Positions 54,101-63,100 of a stretch of DNA of 64,000 bases are shown in pieces. The position numbers and the translations under genes were made by a program. How positions within the stretch are numbered: the first letter of the stretch is position 1; each line of letters starts with the position of its first letter. The notes beneath the pieces are model-generated. The model was not told the DNA's origin. It made no database searches and saw only the letters and a list, made by a program, of their open reading frames with translations. Source of the stretch: Flectonema sp. DT1601 (Eukaryota; Euglenozoa; Diplonemea; Diplonemida; Diplonemidae); NCBI GenBank assembly GCA_964019425.1, contig OZ025802.1:868001-932000 (forward strand), in the 5' to 3' direction.

Positions 54101-57100
54101 TGCTTGTGAATGTCAGGAGTCTCCGCACTGCACATGGCGCCAGGCTGCTCAGCACTCCCACTGTGTTGATCCACTGTACTCAACTTGCCCTGATTTAGAT
54201 ATTGGTTTCATTATTGATGGTTCAGGATCCATGTCTCTTCGGTTTGGAAACCATCCTCACGGATTCTTTGCTCTCATGAACATGCTTCAAGATTGGGTGA
54301 AGACTCTTCCGCTTACTGGTGAAGATCACACTGTTGGTGCTCAGTCAACTGTCAGAGGAGGAGGTTTCAGAGTTTCATTTATTCAGTTCTCAAAAGCTGA
54401 TGCTTCTCCTGCTGACGACCATCCAACGAACTGTGCTATTGGTGCTTGCACTGATGGTAAATTATCAGGTATGAGATCTGAGCTTCTCGGTGACATTCAG
54501 TGGCATGAGACGAACTACCAGAGTCAGTGGACGTACATCCACGATGCGCTTTTGGATGTTGCGGAAAACACCATTGACCCGCTTCACTCACCGGCACACA
54601 GAGAACACATTGTGATCATTTTGGCTGACAATGGTCTCACTGACTACGACGGTGATTCCTGCTCTTCGGGAGTCTGTGGAGCTTGCCCACAGGGATGTGA
54701 TTCATTGTTCAAGCCTTCCTACAGAACTATTCTTGACCAGGGTACCGCGAAGTTAGTGGCCGACAACGTCACTGTTTTCGGTGTCGCAATCAGAAGATTC
54801 GCTTCTTCGAACTTCCAGGACCAGAACGCTGAGAACAAATTGAAGCCACTTGTTTCCTCACCTCGTGATGACCACTTTTTGAGTCTGCAAATGGATGAGA
54901 TTCCTGACAAGCTTTTGAAGTCACTTTGTGATCCAAACAGCAAGTTCGGTGCCATCGTGGCACCCGCTGTCAACGTGGATCACTTCCCGTGTGCTTCATG
55001 GGGATACCGCGACGAGTGCATGTCTGATGAGACTTGTGAGTGGGTGACACCAAAACTGACAACTTGTGACGCTACCACCGGATGCCCTCAATTAAATTGC
55101 CAAGAGTTACCAATTCATTACCGAGGAATCTATGAATGTAATAAATGCAGATTAGCTCGTACCGTTATCACTTGCGGAGCCAATGTGGCGTCTTCCATTG
55201 TGGGAACCTGTCGTCAGACTGCCTGCATGGCATGCTGTAACAGCACTTGCTGTGATGCGAAACCGGAGTGCTCATGGAACACAACTGATTCTACGTGTAC
55301 CCGCGATGTCTGCGAACACCCGAACAAGGACGACTGCGAGAACGATGCCAACAACCTTTGCAAGTGGGACCCTGTGACAAAAGATTGCAGCAAGAAGGAG
55401 TGCGAGGCGACGTTTGAGCAACACAAGTGCGCAGCTAACCCTGAGTGCTTGTGGGACGCTGGTGTAGATCCTCCGGTGTGTCTGCCAATTCCGAAGTGTG
55501 ATACTTACACTGCTGAGGCACAGTGTGTTACTGATGTACAGTGTACTTGGAATTGTACTGATTCGGATTGCAGATACACGCTCTGTCCGTTTGCGAATGA
55601 AGTTGACTGCCTGTCATCAACTGACTGCGAGTGGAGCGGTACCATTTGTGTTGAGAAGCCGTGCCGCTACAACACCAGCAGTGAATGTGCCGCTGGATGT
55701 GACCCAAACTGCAAGTGGGACAACAAGACGAGCACTGAGCACTGCAGACAGGATCACTGCAAGAAGCATGCTGGCAACCCAGCCTGTGATAAGGATCCAC
55801 GTTGTCACTGGAGTGGTACAACTTGTGATGAAGACTATTGTGCTGATTACGATAACGATGAAGTTGAGTGCAAGGATGACCCAAGATGTACTTGGAGTAA
55901 AGACGCATCACTCGGATGTGTTTTGACGAACTGTTCAAAGGACCACGGGATCCCATCAACAGCTTCGTGTGCTCCTGATGTGAACTGTAAACCAGGTACA
56001 GATGCTACTGGTGACTACTGTGAACCAACTCAGTGTCATGATTTGGATTCATGTGAGTGTCCACAGAAGGCTGGATGCTACTGGGATCCAAATGGAGGAG
56101 CCACCAACTCTGGAGAATGTAAGGAGGATGCTGGCAGTCTTTGTCCTGACTTGGATGTCGTGTTCTTGCTCGACGGTTCTGGTTCGATGAGCGCTCGCTT
56201 CGGATCTCATCCCCATGGATACCAAGGTATGATTGAAGTACTTAAGGATTGGGTAAACACTATACCTCTTACTCATGAACCTGCTCATACTACATCAACT
56301 GTTACTGGTGGAACATTCCGACTTGCATTCATCCAGTTTGCTAAGACTTCTGAGTACTGGGCATGCAAGAATGATGGATCTGGATGTAACAGAAACACTT
56401 GGGGATGCAGGAATCCGGATGTTTCACAACTTCCTGGTGCAAAGTGCGCGGATGGTACTTTCTCAGGAGATTTAACTGAGCTTCAAAATGATTTGACATG
56501 GCACGAGAGGAATTACATGGGTTCGGTCACTTACATGTCAAAGGCTTTGGAAGATGCTGTTCAGGTATTTGATGACTCTCCTGCAAACAGAAAGCATGTT
56601 GTTGTTATTATTACCGATGGTTCTTTAAATCCTAGAAGTCGTCAATCTAGAGAAATTCCTCCTCTCCGTGCTCAGTTAGACGCGAAGGATGTCATCACGT
56701 TTGGTGTTGTCGTCAGAAAGGGGCAATCGCACACGAAGGCTGATCTCGATGCTGAGGCCACGTTGAAGCCGATTACTAGCGACCCTCATGATGATCATTT
56801 TGTAAACGTTCCACTTGATGACATGTTGGATCACGTGTTTAAAGACTTTTGTGATCCAGCGAGTCCATTTGGTAAGGCTGTGTCTACTGGAGGAACACGT
56901 GCTGCAGTCCTGCCGTGTTCGAAGTGGGGTTTGGAGTCTGAGTGCCACGCTGACGCAAGCTGTGAGTGGACGTCGGCCTTGCCAGCAACTTGTGTCAAAC
57001 CTAGTGGATGCAAGAATCTGAACTGCCTGGAACTCTCAGGGACTCAAGCTCAGGCATACACCTGTGAGCAGTGTGTTCTGGTTGGTTCAGTTGTGACCTG

Positions 57101-60100
57101 CAGTGCTGGGACTAAGAATACTGGCACTGGACAGTGTCTTCAATCTGATTGCTCAACTGCTTGTATTGTGTCCACTTGTGCCAACAAGAACGGATGTGTT
57201 TGGAATGGTGGCCTCTGTCAGGAGGAGCAATGTGACTACGCCAACCGCACTGCTTGTGAGAACGACGCAATCTGCAAGTGGAACACCACCAAATCACCTG
57301 AGGAGTGTGAGAAGAAGCAGTGCACTCACTTTGCTGCTGGACCTTGCAATGGTGACAAGAACTGTACTTGGGATGATGCTACTCAGAAGTGTTATCCAAA
57401 CAATCCAGAGTGTGATAAAATCAAAAATGATGCTTTGTGTTTGGCTGAACCATCTGGCAAGTGTACCTGGAACTGTATCACTGACGGGTGTGAAGTTAAA
57501 AAGTGTGTCTACACATCGAGTGTTGACTGTACAAGAATTGCCAGCTGCCAGTGGGACAACGCGGGACAAGTTTGCCAGGAAAAGCATTGCGTCTGGACTA
57601 AGGAGAATGAGTGCAACGCTGATGCAGTCTGTAACTGGGAGAACAACAACTGTGTTGTGAACGACTGCTACCAACACGGAACTGAATTGTTGTGTGTTCA
57701 GGATGACAAGTGCGAATGGGATACCGCAAACTGTGGAATCTGTAATGAGAAATACTGCCAGAAGTACAACAACAAGGCAGCCTGTGACAGTGACATCAAA
57801 AATGAGTGTCGCTTTGACGATGCTACGCAAAGCTGTGTCGACAAGAACTGCGTGGACTACAACAACGGTGCGTTGTACTCAGCGGGAGCTTCTTGTCCGT
57901 GCAAGAGTGATGCCACTTGTCAATTTGACACGACGACCACGCCTCCGCTGTGCAAGGCGACGGAATTCGAGAACTGTCCGAACCTTGACATAGCCATCAC
58001 CTTTGATGGATCGTGTTCAACAAACAATGCTTTTGGTCAACATCCGTCAGGATTTGAGGGAATGTTGGCAGCTGTGCACGATTGGATTGTCACCGCACCA
58101 CTTACCGGAGAAGCTGCTGGAAAGACCTCGACCGACACCAACGGTAGAATGAGACTTGCCATCAACCAGTACTCTTCCCAAGTTCACGTTGCTGACTGTC
58201 CTAACTGCGCGTGTGACAACCTCGACTTTCCGATCAACGGAGTGAACACGACCAAGTGTGGTAAGCTTTCTGGTGACTTGGGTGAACTAAAGCAGGACTT
58301 GGGCTGGCACGCATCTGCTGCGGGCAAGGCCACCCAGACTTGTGAGTCTCGCCTGAAGCCAGTCGAAGAGTTCGCGACTGAAGTATTTAAGCAGTCACCA
58401 TCAACCAGAATGAAGATATTGATTGTCGTTACTGACGGTGTCATGACTGACAAGGATGAACTTGCTACAACCACTGCTGCTCTCGTTGCCCAGGGAGTTA
58501 AGATCTTTGCTGTCAACGTCATGAAGGGGGCGTCCGCGACCAACACCGACGATGTTGCGTTGGCGTCTCTCGAATCGAAGATCGTCACGACGCCGGCGGC
58601 GCAGAATGCGCAGGGTTCGGACTTGGACTCCCTTTCGGAGTTGTTTGACACCTTCTGTGATCCAAGTGGTAAGTGGGGAGCTACTGTTACTGCGGGTACA
58701 ACGGGAACGACTCAGGTGAAGAAGTGCAGCGATCTCACGACGGTCCTCCTCTGTGACGCTAAGCTGACATGTGATTGGGATGGAACTTCTCTGCTTTGCG
58801 GAGACCACGCATGTTTCACTCACTGTAATGAGACAACTTGTCTTTCGGATCCTCAGAACACTTGCAATTGGAATGCCACTTCCCAGTCCTGTGAAAAGAT
58901 TCCGTGTGACGAGGTGACAAAACAAGATGAGTGTGAGAAGCACACGGAGTGTACTTGGGACGTAACAAAGTCACCTCAATGTACTGAAGATCCATGTCCA
59001 GCTAGAACTGAGAATGCTTGCATTCAGTTGAATGGATGCCAATGGGCAACTGACCCAGCCCCTGCGAAGTGTGAACCTATCCCATGTAACTTTGGAAACG
59101 ACTCTGTGGCGTGTAACGCGGAGCCAGGGTGTGAATTCGACGACGTCTGTCCTGATGCGGTAGACCAGCTTTGCAGATTGAAGCCGTGCGCTCAGGACAA
59201 GCACTTGACTCTGACCGGATGTCAGGCTGATCGCCTTTGTGTTTGGAACTCAAGCAACCAATGCGAACAGGCAGCTTGTGTTCAATACCCAGATGAGAAG
59301 TGTTGTGATCATTATTCTAACTGTCATTGGGATGTTAGTCAGTCTCCAGCAGTTTGCTCAGAGAAGTATTGTCCAAGGACTCACGACAACCAGGTTGAGT
59401 GTGACAAGGATACGAAATGCATGTGGAACTCAACTGACGGTACCTGCATTGAGAAGAACTGTGTCGAACTGGAAGAGTGTCGGTGCAGAGCTGACGCTGA
59501 GTGCTTTTGGGATCATCAGCACCACACTCCTCACTGTTCAGACTCAAAGTTCGGAGAGTGTCCTGTTTTGGATGTCGTCTTTTTGATTGACGCCTCAGGT
59601 TCAATGGGATGGAGATTCGGAAGACATCCAAATGGTTTCTTCGCCTTGATGGAGATCTTTCGTGACTGGATGATGACCGTTAGTCTTACTGGTGAGAAGG
59701 GAGGTGAAAACAAACTTGGAACAGTCGACGGTATCAGAATTGGTTTTATCCAATTTTCTGGTTCCAACCCGCGTAGGGGGCGAGGAGGAGCCGCATGGGC
59801 GAAGAAAACCCCAGCGAACACGGGAACTGGCGGTCGTCTCTCTGGTGACCGTAACGAGTTGCATGCTGACATTGATTGGCATGAGAATAAGTTTTACAGA
59901 TGGGGGACGATGATCGAAAAGGGGTTGACCATGGCCGGTGATGTGTTCGATGCTGCTCACGCCACCAATGGAAGAAAGAGAATATTGATCATCATATCTG
60001 ATGGTAGAATTTTTGATCCGTCAAAGCTCGCTAACGCACGTAAGGTTCTTAATCAGGAGAATGTTCAAACTTTTGGTGTCGTAATCAGAAGACAGGCTGG

Positions 60101-63100
60101 ACACACGAAGGCTGATCGTGACGCTGAGAGTACTCTGAAGCCAATCACTTCGGATGTTCACGATGAGCACTACATGAACATTCAGATGGATGAGGTCAGA
60201 ACAGACATGCTTGACTTGCTCTGTGATCCAAATGGTCCTTGGGGACACTTAATCGTTGATCAAACAAAGACTCAGGCTGGTGTTCACAGGCCGTGCACTA
60301 ATTACCAGGGTAACGCTCAGACTTGTGCTGCAGACCCTGGATGTATCTTCTCCCCTACCACAAACTTGTGTGTTGACTCTCCATGTTCCCATCACTGTGG
60401 TGAAGTACAGTGTACCGCTGATAACGTTAACTTGTGTGTGTGGAACTCTACAACTGGTGACTGTTGGAAGGACACGGAGTGTGCACACACAACGAAGAAC
60501 ACTTGTGAAGGAGACAGGGTTGGATGTAACTGGGACGACACTCGCGATCCTAAATGTGAGAAGACTCCTTGCACTTATGACTCTGAGACTAATTGTTTAT
60601 TAGATCAAACGTGTGAATGGACTACTGACCCAGTTACTGCTGCTGTAGGATGTACACCTATCAAGTGTTTACACAATGACAGCTCTACTTGTGGTAATGA
60701 TCCTGAGTGTGAGTGGAGGACTAACATCTGTACTGGTACTGTAGACTGTGAGGAGAAGAAGTGTACTTTCACATCTCAAACAGTGTGCCTGAAAGACCCT
60801 GCCTGTGAGTGGGAGAACAGCAAGTGTCAGACTCAACCATGCGCTCATTATTTAGAGGAATCTTGTTGTGACAAGGTTGATGAGTGCAAATGGGATGTGA
60901 CGACTACTCCAGCAGTGTGTGATGAAGCCAAATGCCCAAAGTACCCTGACCCAACTCAGTGTAACGCTGACACTGAGTGCTTCTGGACTGCTAACGCGAC
61001 AGGTGTTGAGAAGTGTCTGCCACTTGACTGTTCGAAACTTACAGACAGGTGTGGGTGCGACTCACACCCAAAGTGTTACTTCAAACCAACTCCAACTGGA
61101 GGTATGTGTACCGTTGTAGAGTTCGGAGAATGTCCAACTCTTGACATTGCTATTATTATTGATGGTTCGGGTTCCATGGGATGGAGATTTGGTAAACACC
61201 CACACGGATTCTATGCCCTCATTGAAGTCTTGCGTGACTGGGTTGTCACTCTGCCGCTGAACGGAGAGTCTGGATCAGTTGGAATAAACAGCAAGAAAAA
61301 CAATGGAGGTGTTCGTGTTGGTTTTATTCAATTTTCAGGAAAGTACAGAAGGTCTGAGGCTAAAACCTCAACTCCAAGTGTTGGTACTGGAGGTAGACTG
61401 TCAGGTATCAACAAGGAGCTTCAAGATGATCTTGACTGGCATCACAACAACTTTTATAACAAGGGAACCTACATCAAGAAGGGTCTGGAACTTGCTGTTG
61501 ACATGTTCCACGACAGTAGAATGGATGACGACAGACAGCGTGTTTTGATTATCTTCGGTGACGGTCAGATTTTCGATAGGACGAAGCTTGCTGCTGCTCG
61601 GTCCGACCTCGACAAGGAGGACGTTCAAGTATTTGGTATCGTTTTGAGAAGACAATCCCAGCACACGAGGTCCGATTTAAATGCTGAGAGGACGTTGAAG
61701 CCAATTACTTCCGACCCTCACGATGAGCACTTTGAAAACGTTCTGATCGATGAAGTAAGCTCCTTGATCAAGGATATCTGTAACCCTAATGGACCGTGGG
61801 GACATTTAATTGTCAACCACATCCCAACACCTACCACTGGTCATCACTTACCATGTCCTGACTACAAGGTCCAGGCCAATTGTGTGGGAGATCCGGGTTG
61901 TGTTTGGTCCGATGCTGGTATTGCGTGTGTCAATTCACCTTGTTTATTGCATTGTGACTCGACAAACTGTACCCTCGCTGCTGCTTCTCACAACTGCTCG
62001 TGGAATGCAACTGCTGGGGAGTGTTTCAAGGAACCGGTGCCAGATTGCCACTGCAAGTTCGACACCAACGACGATACCTACAACAAGCAAAAGTGTGATG
62101 CCAACGCGGAGTGCTTCTGGAACGCCCCACTTTCGAAGTGTGAGGTTGACGAGTGCAGTGCGAACAATGCCGGAGCAGTCTGTGCTGCAGCTGGACAGAC
62201 GTGCACTGATCCTAACAAGGAGCCGTGCAGCTTACATGATTGGACTTGCGAGTGCACACCTCCTGCTACTGGATCCAAAGTGGCTGATGTCGCTGAATGT
62301 GTTCTCGATGAGTGTATCGTAATGGGATGTCCAACATGTGCTAATGGTACCTGCCCAACTGGACAGACTTGTAAGGATCCAAATCCATCAGCTTCTTCAA
62401 CAAATGATTGGATGTGTGAATGTGATGATCCAGCAACTGGAAGTGCTATCATCGGAGTTGCTGATTGCAAGATCGATGAGTGCACCTACGACTGCGCATC
62501 ATGTGAAAAGAACACATGTGCAACTAAAGGTCAGAGTTGCCTGGACCCCGACCAGTCGTCAACGTCGTTGAATGACTGGATGTGTGTTTGCGCGCCACCT
62601 GCTACAGCTAACAAGACGGTGGGCCTCGCTGACTGTAGGTTCAACGAGTGCGACCTCGTCACTGTTTGTGATGCCAATGGACAGAAGTGTGTTGATCCAG
62701 ATCTCGAGAAGAAAGACGACTGGAAGTGTGTTTGCAAGGACCCTGCCGTGGGAGCGTCGATCGGCAAGCCAGCGATCTGCGTTTTGAATGAGTGCAACAC
62801 AACTTGTGCCACTTGTGCCAACGACACATGCACATCCCAGAACCAGGTTTGTGATGATCCAAACAAGTCTGAGACAAGCACCGGTGACTGGACTTGTACT
62901 TGTGTCCCCCCGGCAACAGGCCAGGCTACCGGAAATAACGCTGATTGTCTGATTGATGAGTGTACCTACACGTGTCCAACATGTGCGAACACCACCTGCA
63001 GTGACGACAGTCAAGCCTGTCTTGATGCCGACAAGACTTCGACTTCGCTCGGGGACTGGGAGTGCATCTGTCCTCCACCGTCTAACGCAACTCAGCTAAC

